Of a DNA stretch of 64,000 bases, positions 48,999 to 56,990 are shown piece after piece (the stretch's first letter is position 1; every line of letters begins with the position of its first letter). The notes beneath the pieces were generated by a model. It had not been told where the DNA came from. It did not search any database and saw nothing but the letters and a program-made list of their open reading frames with translations. Location: positions 48,971-112,970 of the forward strand of contig NZ_JAGGPJ010000018.1 of assembly GCF_018613875.1 (NCBI RefSeq). Reading direction: 5' to 3'. Origin of the DNA: Arthrobacter sp. ISL-28 (GTDB lineage Bacteria > Actinomycetota > Actinomycetes > Actinomycetales > Micrococcaceae). Made by a program: the position numbers and the translations under genes.

Positions 48999-49090
48999 TT
49001 CTCGGTTAAGGCGTCCGTCTCGTACGGGACGCCCGCAAAGGCTGCCAGCCTGCCGGACCTGAGCCTGCCGGACGCTGGCCTGCCCGAGCC

Positions 49091-49096
49091 TAGACT
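49091..49096 (+). promoter_or_regulatory. -10 box (TAGACT) of a leaderless promoter
   Basis: TAGACT ends 6 nt before the ATG at 49103. Confidence 0.6.
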
Positions 49097-49102
49097 GGGG
49101 GA

Positions 49103-49606
49103 ATGAACGCCCAGACTGTTGTGACCGTCCTCTGCGGCCTGGCCATTCTTGTTGGCGTGGCCGGCACCGTCATTCCCGTGCTGCCTGGCAGCTTCTTGAT
49201 CGGGCTGAGCCTCCTCGCCTGGGCCATCTGGGGCGGGGAAGGGACCATCGGCTGGGTGGTTTTCAGCATAGGCATGGTGTTCGTGCTGGCTGGCATGGCC
49301 GCCAGTGCCGTGCTGGCCGGACGCAAGCTCAGGGAGCACCGGATCCCCAACCGGAGCGTCGTGGCGGGCGTCGTGCTGGGTGTCGTGGGCATGTTCGTCA
49401 TTCCCGTGGTGGGGCTGTTCGTGGGCTTCGCCGCCGGGCTGCTGCTTAGCGAGGTCCAGCGGACGCACAACTTCCGCACCGCGCTGACTACCAGTTGGGC
49501 CGCGCTCAAGGCCACCGGGCTTGGCATCCTCGTGGAATTCGGCCTCGCCTGCCTCGCCGCCAGCACATGGGTGATCGGCGTGTGGGTGGGCGCGGCTTCG
49601 GGCTAG
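49103..49606 (+). CDS. DUF456 family membrane protein
   Basis: A 167-residue membrane protein (PF04306). Segments at about residues 5-25, 28-45, 50-72 and 88-112, plus a C-terminal pair, are hydrophobic. The family pattern is the G-A/I-P-G-x-x-L loop (GTVIPVLPGSFLIGLSLLAW) repeated as GMFVIPVVGLFVGFAAG. Function unknown across bacteria. It is leaderless (TAGACT, 6 nt). Confidence 0.88.
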   Translation: MNAQTVVTVLCGLAILVGVAGTVIPVLPGSFLIGLSLLAWAIWGGEGTIGWVVFSIGMVFVLAGMAASAVLAGRKLREHRIPNRSVVAGVVLGVVGMFVIPVVGLFVGFAAGLLLSEVQRTHNFRTALTTSWAALKATGLGILVEFGLACLAASTWVIGVWVGAASG

Positions 49607-49620
49607 ATTCGCGGGGCTAC

Positions 49621-49626
49621 TAGCAT
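49621..49626 (+). promoter_or_regulatory. -10 box (TAGCAT) of a leaderless promoter
   Basis: TAGCAT ends 6 nt before the ATG at 49633; the intervening GGAGGA is too close to the ATG to act as a normal ribosome-binding site. Confidence 0.5.
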
Positions 49627-49632
49627 GGAGGA

Positions 49633-50595
49633 ATGACCGCCGGGCAGATTCCAGGACCGATCTACCGCGACACCCGCGACCTGACTCCATTTGGCCCCGG
49701 CCTGGTCCGGACGCCCGTGCGTGAAATCGCCGACGGCGTCGGCGGGATTATCCACGGGGTGCTGGGCGGCAGGGATGCGGCCCTGATCAGCGTGGACGGC
49801 AGCGTCCCAAGGCTCAAGCGACTCACCGGCAAGGCAGCAAAGGCAGTATATGACGCAATCTTCACGAGCACCGACCCCAACCGGCTGGTTGCCGTCGGCC
49901 GCGAATACCCCGGCTGGGCCGGCCTCTGCTGGGTGATAGCCGGGCTGCTCGCCCACAAACAGGGCGGCTACCTGCGCGCCGTGGAGCTGCTCCAGCGCGG
50001 CCTCAGCACCAAGAACGACGACGAAGCGAACCAGTTCGCTGCCAGTTACCTCACGCGGGTGGTCACCCGGGTGGAGGTCGCCGAACGGGTGGAGGTGCCC
50101 GTGCTGTTCAGCGAGGAGTCGGTGTTTCTGGCGCTGTCGCAGTCTCTGCGGGAGACGGGCCAGACGGAAGCTGCGCTGGAGGCGCTGGCCATGCTGCCGC
50201 CGTCGTTGCCGACCGCCCTGGCACGGTGCGCGCTGGCCTACACCCTCGGACGGGACCAGGAGGTTGTGGTCTGGACGGAGGGGCTGCTCAACGCTGACGA
50301 CCTCTCCGCTGCCCTGCTGCTGGTCCGGGGGCGCTCGCTCCGCCGCCTCGGGGCCCATGATCATGCGCAGCGGGCGCTGAAGGAGGTCCTGCGGCGGCGG
50401 AGAACCAGCATGGCCCTGCGCAATGATGCCCTGACCGACCGCGCCCTGCTGGCGCTGGATAACGGCCGCCGATCCCTGAACCCGCGCGACTGGCTGCGCC
50501 GGCGCGCCGAGTTGGAAACCTTCGAGGTCATCCGTAAGGACGTCGCGGAACGCAGGCTCTGGGAGCAGGAGTGGAAGAAGCTGGACGGGGACTGA
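49633..50595 (+). CDS. Conserved hypothetical protein, TPR-like helical
   Basis: A 320-residue soluble protein with no signal or membrane segments. The N-terminal ~90 residues (GVGGIIHGVLGGRDAALISV, RLKRLTGKAAKAVYDAI) precede a run of short amphipathic helix pairs: LLAHKQGGYLRAVELLQRGL, AALEALAMLPPSLPTALAR, LLLVRGRSLRRLGAHDHAQR. These have the spacing and small-residue pattern of tetratricopeptide-like repeats. I recognise no catalytic motif. It may be a scaffold. It starts 27 bp after the DUF456 gene with its own -10 box. Confidence 0.7.
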   Translation: MTAGQIPGPIYRDTRDLTPFGPGLVRTPVREIADGVGGIIHGVLGGRDAALISVDGSVPRLKRLTGKAAKAVYDAIFTSTDPNRLVAVGREYPGWAGLCWVIAGLLAHKQGGYLRAVELLQRGLSTKNDDEANQFAASYLTRVVTRVEVAERVEVPVLFSEESVFLALSQSLRETGQTEAALEALAMLPPSLPTALARCALAYTLGRDQEVVVWTEGLLNADDLSAALLLVRGRSLRRLGAHDHAQRALKEVLRRRRTSMALRNDALTDRALLALDNGRRSLNPRDWLRRRAELETFEVIRKDVAERRLWEQEWKKLDGD

Positions 50596-50644
50596 CGCCG
50601 CGCCTGCTGGCTGGCGGCCTCTTGTGGGCCGCTGGCCACCGGGG

Positions 50645-50650
50645 TAGAAC
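50645..50650 (+). promoter_or_regulatory. Possible -10 box (TAGAAC)
   Basis: TAGAAC ends 6 nt before the ATG at 50657; the last base deviates from TANNNT, so support is weaker. Confidence 0.35.
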
Positions 50651-50656
50651 GGACAA

Positions 50657-51016
50657 ATGACTGACGCAATCAGGCAGTGGATGGAAAAGTACATCGCCGC
50701 GTGGGAAACGAATGAGCCGGAAGACATCCAGGCTCTCTTCACCGAGGACGCCGTCTACGCCACCCGGCCCTACGACCCCGACGCCTGGCGCGGCCGGGAG
50801 CAGATCGTGGATCGGTGGATCGCCTCCGCGGATGAGCCCGAAGACTGGAGGTTCGAGTGGTCCGTGCTTGGAACCGACGGTGACCTCGCTTTCGTGCAGG
50901 GACGCACTACCTATCTCGATGACCGGCCCAGCTACGAAAATCTCTGGGTGATCCGGCTTGGCCCGGACGGGCGGGCAACGGCGTTCACCGAGTGGTTTAT
51001 GGAGCGCAAGACCTGA
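50657..51016 (+). CDS. SnoaL-like/NTF2-fold protein
   Basis: A 119-residue alpha+beta barrel protein (PF12680). AIRQWMEKYIAAWETNEPED then ALFTEDAVYATRPYDPDAWR is the classical SnoaL opening (W...D...L...DA.Y...P), and FVQGRTTYLDDRPSYENLWV is the sheet carrying a conserved W. Such proteins are small-molecule isomerases, lyases or binding proteins. No pathway neighbours are present. Confidence 0.85.
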   Translation: MTDAIRQWMEKYIAAWETNEPEDIQALFTEDAVYATRPYDPDAWRGREQIVDRWIASADEPEDWRFEWSVLGTDGDLAFVQGRTTYLDDRPSYENLWVIRLGPDGRATAFTEWFMERKT

Positions 51017-51070
51017 AAGCTGCTTGGCGTGCCCGCGTGCTTGGCGTCCAGGGCTAGGCGTGCCCCCGTG

Positions 51071-51718
51071 CTAGGCGTGTGCCGCCGCGAGGGGGAGAAG
51101 CTGCTCTGCGAGCAGGATGGCGCCGAGGCCTACCATGATGATGCCGCTGGCCAGGGTTACCCGGCGGGCTGCATCGGGCCTGGACTGCAGCAGCTTACGG
51201 GACAGTAGCGCCACGCAGGTATAGACGACGGCGGCCAGGAGCACGAACGTCAGGCCCAGCAGTCCCGACTGAACCGGCACGGGCAGCGGCGCCTCCGGGC
51301 TGACGAACTGGGGCACCAGGGCTACGTAGAACAGCAGGCCCTTGGGATTGATCCCGCTGGTCCCCATCCCCTGGAGGAAGGTCCGGAACTGGTTCTGCCC
51401 GGGATGTCCGACGCCGGCGGCTGGGGTGAAGCTCGCGCCCCGCCAGGACCTGATGGTCGCCGTTCCAAGCCAGAGCAGGTAGCCGGCCCCGGCCACGGTC
51501 AGCCACTCCAGCACGCCCGGCATTCCCGCCAGCATCGCCGCCAGCCCGGCGACCATGAGCACGGTGTGAAGGACATAACCGCTGCACAGGCCCGCCACCG
51601 CCGGCACGAAGCTCCGGCGGCCCAGCCCCGCGGTAATGGAGTACGCCCAGTCCACGCCAGGGGTGCACGCCAGCGCGATAGCAACGGCCACGAAGGCTAG
51701 GAAAAGCTGAACATTCAT
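51071..51718 (-). CDS. LysE/RhtB family amino-acid exporter
   Basis: A 215-residue membrane protein (PF01810) with about six hydrophobic segments. The first segment with ALACTPGVDWAYSITAGLGR is the LysE signature (P-G-P...), here as TPGVDW, and GINPKGLLFYVALVPQFVSP is the conserved mid-protein NPK motif. It exports amino acids or related metabolites. GAGGAG precedes the ATG. It is divergent from an Lrp-type regulator with 104 bp between, a pattern known for amino-acid exporters controlled by Lrp. Export of an accumulated amino acid when peptides or amino acids are abundant is inferred. Confidence 0.9.
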   Translation of the reverse strand: MNVQLFLAFVAVAIALACTPGVDWAYSITAGLGRRSFVPAVAGLCSGYVLHTVLMVAGLAAMLAGMPGVLEWLTVAGAGYLLWLGTATIRSWRGASFTPAAGVGHPGQNQFRTFLQGMGTSGINPKGLLFYVALVPQFVSPEAPLPVPVQSGLLGLTFVLLAAVVYTCVALLSRKLLQSRPDAARRVTLASGIIMVGLGAILLAEQLLPLAAAHA

Positions 51719-51810
51719 GGCGGACTCCTCGTCGATGGGCTATGCGAGAAGCCTAGGAGATTTGCCGCCATAAGTGTTCCCTGATTTCGCGCGGCACTCG
51801 CAGCTCGGGG

Positions 51811-51816
51811 TAAGAT
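51811..51816 (+). promoter_or_regulatory. -10 box (TAAGAT) of a leaderless promoter
   Basis: TAAGAT ends 6 nt before the GTG start of the Lrp gene at 51823. Confidence 0.6.
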
Positions 51817-51822
51817 TTTTGC

Positions 51823-52278
51823 GTGATCGACAATATTGATAGAAATATTTTGCGCCACCTGAAAGAGGACGGGCGGATGACTGCCACGGCCCTCGCTGCA
51901 AAGGTCGGCCTGACCGTGGCGCCGTGCCACCGCCGGCTCCGTGACCTTGAGGCTTCAGGAGTGATCCGCGGGTATAAGGCGGATATTGACCCGGGCGCCG
52001 TCGGGCTTGGCTTTGAGGCGATCGTCTTCGTGACTCTGCGGCAGGTGGACCAGTCAACGATGGAAATTTTCGAGAACCGCGTGGCCGGGAACCCTAACAT
52101 CGTTGAGGCCCAGCGGTTGTTTGGCTCCCCGGACTACCTGCTCAAGGTGATCGCCGCGGACCTGCCGTCGTACCAGCGCTTCTACGACAGCGAGCTGACG
52201 GTGCTGCCCGGCGTCGAACGGCTGACCTCAACGCTCGTCATGAAGAACCTGAAGTCCAATGCAGGGCCGCCGCTCTAG
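51823..52278 (+). CDS. Lrp/AsnC family transcriptional regulator
   Basis: A 151-residue regulator. Residues 1-60 are the AsnC-type HTH (DNIDRNILRHLKEDGRMTAT, then LAAKVGLTVAPCHRRLRDLE), residues 70-150 the RAM ligand domain (FEAIVFVTLRQVDQSTMEIF, PDYLLKVIAADLPSYQRFYD). The start is a GTG with TAAGAT 6 nt upstream, so the mRNA is leaderless. The first 30 coding bases contain two AATATT palindromes, unusually AT-rich here. It is divergent from the LysE exporter and probably senses the exported amino acid. It ends at a strong bidirectional hairpin. Confidence 0.92.
   Translation: MIDNIDRNILRHLKEDGRMTATALAAKVGLTVAPCHRRLRDLEASGVIRGYKADIDPGAVGLGFEAIVFVTLRQVDQSTMEIFENRVAGNPNIVEAQRLFGSPDYLLKVIAADLPSYQRFYDSELTVLPGVERLTSTLVMKNLKSNAGPPL
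51832..51849. promoter_or_regulatory. AT-rich palindromes within the start of the Lrp gene
   Basis: AATATT at 51832-51837 and 51844-51849, 12 bp apart, lie in the first codons. Their composition contrasts with the rest of the gene and suits an Lrp autoregulatory site. Confidence 0.4.
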
Positions 52279-52286
52279 CGGACTTA

Positions 52287-52331
52287 AACTGATCCGGCCG
52301 CGGAAGGGATTCTTCCGCGGCCGGATCAGTT
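52287..52331. terminator. Bidirectional terminator between Lrp and metalloprotease genes
   Basis: A perfect 20-bp stem (52287-52306 with 52312-52331, arms AACTGATCCGGCCGCGGAAG) with a 5-nt loop separates convergent genes, 8 bp past one stop and 16 bp past the other. Confidence 0.9.
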
Positions 52332-52347
52332 GTTCGTGCCCCAGGAA

Positions 52348-55071
52348 CTAGCGGGGATTGAGGGCGACGTTCTGGAAGGCCCCGGTTCCCGTGCCGGTGT
52401 ACAGCCACAGCTTGCCATCAGCTGTTACCGCTATGACATTGGGGTTCGCTGTTCCGCCGAAGCGGCCTACGCTCGCAAACGATTCCTGGTCGGTCCATCC
52501 GGTGGCAAGCTGCCTGCGGGACAGGAAGCCAGACGTTCCGTTGCCGGGGTAGAGCCACAGCTCGCCGGCTTCGGTCCGTGCCATGATGTCGGCCTTTCCG
52601 TCACCGTTGAAGTCGTTCGCAGCAATCACCTTGTCAAAGATGCCCCATCCCGATCCGATCTGCTTTCTGTTCTGGAAGCCGCCGGTTCCGTTGCCCGGGT
52701 AGAGCCAGAGCTTGCCGTCCGCCGTCATGCCGATGATGTCGTTGCGGCCGTCGCCGGAGAAGTCCCCCGGTGCCAGCATCTGCGTGAAAATGCCCCAGCC
52801 GTTGCCAATCGCCTTCCGCGTCTGGAAGTTGCCCTTTCCATCCGTCGGGTACAGCCAGAGCGATCCGTCCGCTGTACGCGCTACGATGTCCGGTCCGCCG
52901 GCGCCGTTGAAGTTGCCGGCGGAGAGCACCTGGTCAAAGGTCTGCCAGCCAGCACTCCCGACCTGCCGTGCTGCACGGAACCCGCCGGACCCGTTGCCCG
53001 GATAGAGGATCAGGGCGCCCTGAGCCGAGATCGCCAGGATGTCAGGCTTGCCGTCGCCGTCGAAGTCGCCGGCCTCCCAGACCTGGCTGAACGAGCCCCA
53101 GCCGTTTCCGATGGCGAGTTTTGAGGCGAAGCCCGTCCCGCTGCCGGGGTAGGACGTCAGTGAGCCGGAGGTGCTGGCCGCCAGGACGTCGGTGGTCCCG
53201 TCGGACGTGAAGTCCTGGCCGCCAATCAGGTCCGAGACATTGCTCCACCCAGTGGCAAGGGTCCGTGCTGCCCCGAAGCCGCCGGTTCCATTGCCGGGGT
53301 AGAGGTAAACGGTCCCGCCGCTGGTGCGCGCCAGGAGGCCGGACGTGCTGCCGCCGAGTTCGCCGGCAGGGGCAAGGGAGGCGAAGCCCTGCCACTCTGA
53401 CCCAACCTGCTTGGCCGACAGGAAGCCGCCCGTGCCGTTGCCGGGATAGAGCCACAATGCCCCGTCGCTGCGGACGCCGAACAGATCCGTGTGCCCGTCG
53501 CCGTCGAAATCTCCCGCGGGAACAATGCGCTTGAAGATGTACCAGCCGGAGCCGATCTCTGCCCGTGTCAGGAAGCCGCCGGTACCGTTGCCGGGGTAAA
53601 GCCACAGCCCGCCGTCGGAGGTGCGGGCGATAAGGTCGGTCAGCCCGTCTCCGTTGAAGTCGCCATTGCCGAAGACGGAGTTGAAGGCGTTCCAGCTGGA
53701 CCCGATTCTGACCGGGGCCGCGATCTTGTTGCCGGGCTGGCCGGCGTGCAGGAGCAGCGATCCCTCGGATTCCCGCGAGATCATGTCCGCGCGGCCATCG
53801 CCGTTGAAGTCACCCGCTGAGAACTGGATCTTTGTCCTCGTGCCTGGATCAGCGTTGATCGTCACGGTGGCGGACGTGGCGGACACGGAATTGACGGTGA
53901 CGCGGGTGCCCGCGTGGGTCACAAAAGTCTGTCCGGCCTGCCAGGCATGGTTGGTTGCGTACGTACCGGTGAACGGCCGCGTCGAGGGCATGAGGATCAG
54001 CGAGGACGCAGGGGTGGCGCCGCCGCGCTGGACGATTTTGACGCCCCGGTTTCCTGCATAGTCACTGCTCAGGTAGTTGTCGTAGCCCACAGGCTGGCGC
54101 AACTCGAGGTAATAGACCTCCCTGCTCACCGGGTCCGTGAACTTCAGGGCGCGGTTTGGAGCGGTTCCGCCCCAAGGCAGGAGGGTGTAGGTCTTGATGC
54201 CCGTGGCCACACCGATGTTCTGCACTTCAGTGCCCTGTCCCAGCCCGCGCGCTTCCCAGGTGGGCGAGCTGATGACCGGCATGGTGAAGTTGGACATGCC
54301 CATGAGGTCCGTGCTGTCGCCGTATTCGCGGATGGAGCAGGTCGCATCCTGGAACTGCCCTGTGCTCGTTGTGCCCACATCCGAAACGCCGCTGCCGCAC
54401 TGCAAAGAGTCAGCATGCATGGCGCCCAGTACGTGTCCGAACTCGTGCGCCATCACCGGGTTAGTGAAGCCGCTGATTTTTGGCATCAGGACCCGGCCGC
54501 TGTTGCCGCTGCTGCTGTAGGTGACGCCGAGGGCCCAGCCTCCCAGTCTCTCCGTCGGGATGAAGATCACCAGCGCTTTGTTGGTGCTGTAGGACCACTT
54601 CAATTCAGCCGTGATCGTGTTAATCACGTCCCAGTACGGCTCCGTGGACTTGGCCTTGGATACATGGCCAACCTTCGTCAATTCCGGATTCACCGTCATG
54701 GAGACGCGGCCGCCCGACATCGCCTTCCAATAGTTGCTGGTGGCGGCTACTGCACGTTTCCCTGCTTCAATGTCGACGATGCTGGTACCCGTGTCGGCAA
54801 GCTTGGCGGTGACCAATTTGACTTCGATGGGGGCGCTCGCCAGAGCCTCTGTTTCAAGGGCCAGCCCCTCCGGCGGACCATCCATCGGGACGCCAGGCGC
54901 CGATTCATACGAGTGGTGCTCGAAGTCTTCGATGGATTCCACCGTCGGTGCGGCGCCGTCCGCGGCGGGATCCGAGGCGGCGAATGAGGGGTGCGCCGGC
55001 AGGGAAACCAGTCCGACGGCGAGGACCAGCAGCCCGGTCGCTGTGGTGATTGAACGGGAGAAAGAGCGCAT
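52348..55071 (-). CDS. Secreted metzincin-like metalloprotease with FG-GAP/VCBS repeats
   Basis: A 907-residue exported protein. Residues 1-31 are a signal peptide (RSFSRSITTATGLLVLAVGL, cleavage after SFA). The protease domain carries VMAHEFGHVLGAMHAD, an HExxHxxGxxH zinc motif with His209, Glu210 and His213, and a later Met-turn-like DLMGMS. From about residue 430 there are ten ~50-residue repeats with Ca2+-binding DFNGDG-type loops and YPGNGTGGF; repeats 4 and 10 have lost the acidic loop. It probably cleaves extracellular proteins, with the repeats forming a beta-propeller for substrate or surface contact. The ATG at 55071 has AAGGA 5 nt upstream. Confidence 0.92.
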   Translation of the reverse strand: MRSFSRSITTATGLLVLAVGLVSLPAHPSFAASDPAADGAAPTVESIEDFEHHSYESAPGVPMDGPPEGLALETEALASAPIEVKLVTAKLADTGTSIVDIEAGKRAVAATSNYWKAMSGGRVSMTVNPELTKVGHVSKAKSTEPYWDVINTITAELKWSYSTNKALVIFIPTERLGGWALGVTYSSSGNSGRVLMPKISGFTNPVMAHEFGHVLGAMHADSLQCGSGVSDVGTTSTGQFQDATCSIREYGDSTDLMGMSNFTMPVISSPTWEARGLGQGTEVQNIGVATGIKTYTLLPWGGTAPNRALKFTDPVSREVYYLELRQPVGYDNYLSSDYAGNRGVKIVQRGGATPASSLILMPSTRPFTGTYATNHAWQAGQTFVTHAGTRVTVNSVSATSATVTINADPGTRTKIQFSAGDFNGDGRADMISRESEGSLLLHAGQPGNKIAAPVRIGSSWNAFNSVFGNGDFNGDGLTDLIARTSDGGLWLYPGNGTGGFLTRAEIGSGWYIFKRIVPAGDFDGDGHTDLFGVRSDGALWLYPGNGTGGFLSAKQVGSEWQGFASLAPAGELGGSTSGLLARTSGGTVYLYPGNGTGGFGAARTLATGWSNVSDLIGGQDFTSDGTTDVLAASTSGSLTSYPGSGTGFASKLAIGNGWGSFSQVWEAGDFDGDGKPDILAISAQGALILYPGNGSGGFRAARQVGSAGWQTFDQVLSAGNFNGAGGPDIVARTADGSLWLYPTDGKGNFQTRKAIGNGWGIFTQMLAPGDFSGDGRNDIIGMTADGKLWLYPGNGTGGFQNRKQIGSGWGIFDKVIAANDFNGDGKADIMARTEAGELWLYPGNGTSGFLSRRQLATGWTDQESFASVGRFGGTANPNVIAVTADGKLWLYTGTGTGAFQNVALNPR

Positions 55072-55255
55072 GGAGTTCCTTATTGAGACCGAACCCTGGC
55101 GGAGACCCTGGGATGGAGGTGCATTCGCTGCCGGTGATGACAGCTGCAAGCAAATGCTGAATCAGGCTACAGCCGGCACCGCAGGACAACCGGCAGAATA
55201 GCCGCAGTTTTCGCCAATGATTTGCGCAGGAACGGCGTGGCCTACCGGGGTGCCG

Positions 55256-55723
55256 TCAGCCACCGAGTAATCCGGTGGTCCGATAGGGGATGACTTCGCG
55301 CAGGAACATGCTCGTGGACGTCCGGACTATTCCCGGGCACAGCCGGATCTCCTCGGAAACCCGATATAGGTCGTCCGGGCTGGTGGCCACTACACGGATC
55401 AGCAGGTCGGTATCACCGGCGGGTGCATGGCACTCCAACACTTCCGGAATTTCCCGGAGGGCAGCGATTGCCTCGTTGAGGTGGCTCTGGTCCAGTTCAG
55501 CGCTGACTGCGGCCGCCACTCCCCGGCCAAGCGCGGCGGGAAGCACCCGGCTGCTGTTCGGACGGAGAGCCCCGGATGCCGTCATCCGCTCCAGTCGCGA
55601 CTGCACCGTGCCCCGCGCCAGGCCAAGGCGCTGCGCGAGCACCATGATGGGCAGCCTCGGATCGTCGTCGAGCGCGGCGAGGATTCGCCGGTCCGTAGCA
55701 TCAAGCTGCTGCAATCTGATCAC
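55256..55723 (-). CDS. Lrp/AsnC family transcriptional regulator
   Basis: A 155-residue regulator. IRLQQLDATDRRILAALDDD begins the HTH domain, whose recognition part is LAQRLGLARGTVQSRLERM; the RAM domain has CHAPAGDTDLLIRVVATSPD with the family GDYD-like turn. I use the GTG at 55723, which gives the usual family length; the frame also opens at an ATG at 55765, which has no ribosome-binding site but lies about 17 nt from the predicted transcript start. Three TGATCA palindromes (55717-55764) lie at or just before the start. Target unknown; a paralogue is at 51823. Confidence 0.88.
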   Translation of the reverse strand: MIRLQQLDATDRRILAALDDDPRLPIMVLAQRLGLARGTVQSRLERMTASGALRPNSSRVLPAALGRGVAAAVSAELDQSHLNEAIAALREIPEVLECHAPAGDTDLLIRVVATSPDDLYRVSEEIRLCPGIVRTSTSMFLREVIPYRTTGLLGG

Positions 55724-55764
55724 TCCCTGTCCATCCGATGCAGCCCGGTTGATCAGATTGATCA
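55717..55764. promoter_or_regulatory. TGATCA palindrome cluster at the AsnC start
   Basis: TGATCA occurs at 55717-55722, 55750-55755 and 55759-55764, the last two 3 bp apart, downstream of the predicted promoter. Probably an autoregulatory site. Confidence 0.45.
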
Positions 55765-55788
55765 TCGCCCGGATCGCTCGTTGCGCCT

Positions 55789-55818
55789 ACTGTATTGCTT
55801 CTGCTCGAATAGTGGCAA
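55789..55818 (-). promoter_or_regulatory. Sigma-70-type promoter of the AsnC gene
   Basis: On the minus strand TTGCCA (55813-55818) and TACAGT (55789-55794) are separated by 18 bp, good matches to -35 and -10 consensus. Confidence 0.6.
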
Positions 55819-55996
55819 CAAGGCAACGGCTACCGCCCGACCCGCCAGGCTACAGGCCCCCCGGCACACCACCCGGTCCCTGAACAAGGCTTCCCGCAAG
55901 GACGCCGCCCGCTGATTGACACTTGTTCACGCATCGTCTTTCCGCAGCATTGCCCAGGTTCCGAGCGGATGAGTTCCAAGCCCGCAGCCGGCACGG

Positions 55997-56058
55997 CAAG
56001 AGCCCCTGAGCCACCGAGTCCCGAATTCATCGGGTGCACTGTGGCTGAGGGGCTCTTG
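55997..56058. repeat. 62-bp inverted repeat upstream of gluQRS
   Basis: Arms 55997-56014 and 56041-56058 (18 nt, CAAGAGCCCCTGAGCCAC) pair with one mismatch; the 26-nt interior contains a second small dyad CCCGA..TCGGG. It ends 12 bp before the gluQRS -10 box. It may be an old terminator, an RNA element or a palindromic repeat. Confidence 0.7.
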
Positions 56059-56070
56059 TGGTGTTCGGCA

Positions 56071-56076
56071 TAGGCT
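56071..56076 (+). promoter_or_regulatory. -10 box (TAGGCT) of a leaderless promoter
   Basis: TAGGCT ends 6 nt before the gluQRS ATG at 56083. Confidence 0.55.
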
Positions 56077-56082
56077 GGAGGC

Positions 56083-56964
56083 ATGAGCAGCGCCGGCCGT
56101 TTCGCCCCCAGCCCGTCCGGTGAATTGCATGTCGGCAACCTGCGGACGGCAATGCTCGCCTGGCTGTTCGCCCGCTCCACCGGCCGGCGGTTCCTGCTTC
56201 GGGTCGAGGACCTGGACCGTGCCCGCGCCGGAGCCGAGGCGAAGCAGCTCCGCGATCTGGCGGCAATAGGCGTGAGCTGGGACGGCGCCGTCGTGCGCCA
56301 GACCGACCGTGAGCCGCTGTACACGGCGGCGATCGCGTTGCTGGCGTCGTCGGGACTGACCTATGAATGCTTCTGTACGCGCCGGGAGATCCAGGAGGCG
56401 CCGTCCGCGCCCCACGCCCCGCAGGGCGCCTATCCGGGGACCTGCCGGAAGCTTTCGACGGCGGAACGTGAGTTCAAGCGGTCAGTGCGCCCGGCCGCCA
56501 TCCGCCTCCGGTCCTCCGTGACTGAGTGGTCCGTGGAGGATGCCCTTCACGGCACCTTTACAGGCGTGGTGGACGATTTCGTGCTGCGCCGCAACGACGG
56601 CGTGACAGCGTACAACCTGGCAGTGGTGGTGGATGATGCCGAGCAGGGCATAGATCAGGTGGTCCGCGGTGACGACCTCCTGCCGTCCACGCCCAGGCAG
56701 GCATATCTCGCCTCGCTTCTCAATATTCCCGCACCGGAATATGCCCACGTGCCGCTCGTGCTTAACGCCGACGGCGCGCGGCTCGCAAAGCGGGACGGTG
56801 CTGTCACCCTGGCGGACCTCTCCGCCGCCGGGATTCCTCCGGATGCGGTCTGCCGGATCATCCTGGAGTCGCTGAACTTGCCGGCCGCCTCCTTGGCGGG
56901 CGCGCTGCCGGAGTTCGATCCCGCTGCCCTCCCGCGCGAACCATGGGTCTGGCAGGGAGAGTAG
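56083..56964 (+). CDS. gluQRS: Glutamyl-Q tRNA(Asp) synthetase
   Basis: A 293-residue truncated GluRS paralogue. FAPSPSGELHVGNLRTAMLA carries the HIGH-like class I motif (HVGN), CFCTRREI..AYPGTCRK provides the Cys-x-Cys...Tyr-x3-Cys zinc site of GluQRS, and GARLAKRDGAVTL is the KMSKS-like loop. The anticodon-binding domain of full GluRS is absent, as expected. It activates glutamate and attaches it to queuosine at position 34 of tRNA(Asp), rather than to the tRNA end. It appears leaderless. Confidence 0.95.
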   Translation: MSSAGRFAPSPSGELHVGNLRTAMLAWLFARSTGRRFLLRVEDLDRARAGAEAKQLRDLAAIGVSWDGAVVRQTDREPLYTAAIALLASSGLTYECFCTRREIQEAPSAPHAPQGAYPGTCRKLSTAEREFKRSVRPAAIRLRSSVTEWSVEDALHGTFTGVVDDFVLRRNDGVTAYNLAVVVDDAEQGIDQVVRGDDLLPSTPRQAYLASLLNIPAPEYAHVPLVLNADGARLAKRDGAVTLADLSAAGIPPDAVCRIILESLNLPAASLAGALPEFDPAALPREPWVWQGE

Positions 56965-56978
56965 TTGGTGGCGGTGGG

Positions 56979-56984
56979 TACGCT
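56979..56984 (+). promoter_or_regulatory. -10 box (TACGCT) of a leaderless promoter
   Basis: TACGCT ends 6 nt before the ATG at 56991. Confidence 0.5.
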
Positions 56985-56990
56985 GAGGGT

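Larger units (their letters stand above)
55724..56082. other. Divergent intergenic region between AsnC and gluQRS genes
   Basis: These 359 bp hold the TGATCA cluster, the AsnC promoter (55789-55818), about 170 bp with nothing recognised, the large hairpin (55997-56058) and the gluQRS -10 box. Confidence 0.6.
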
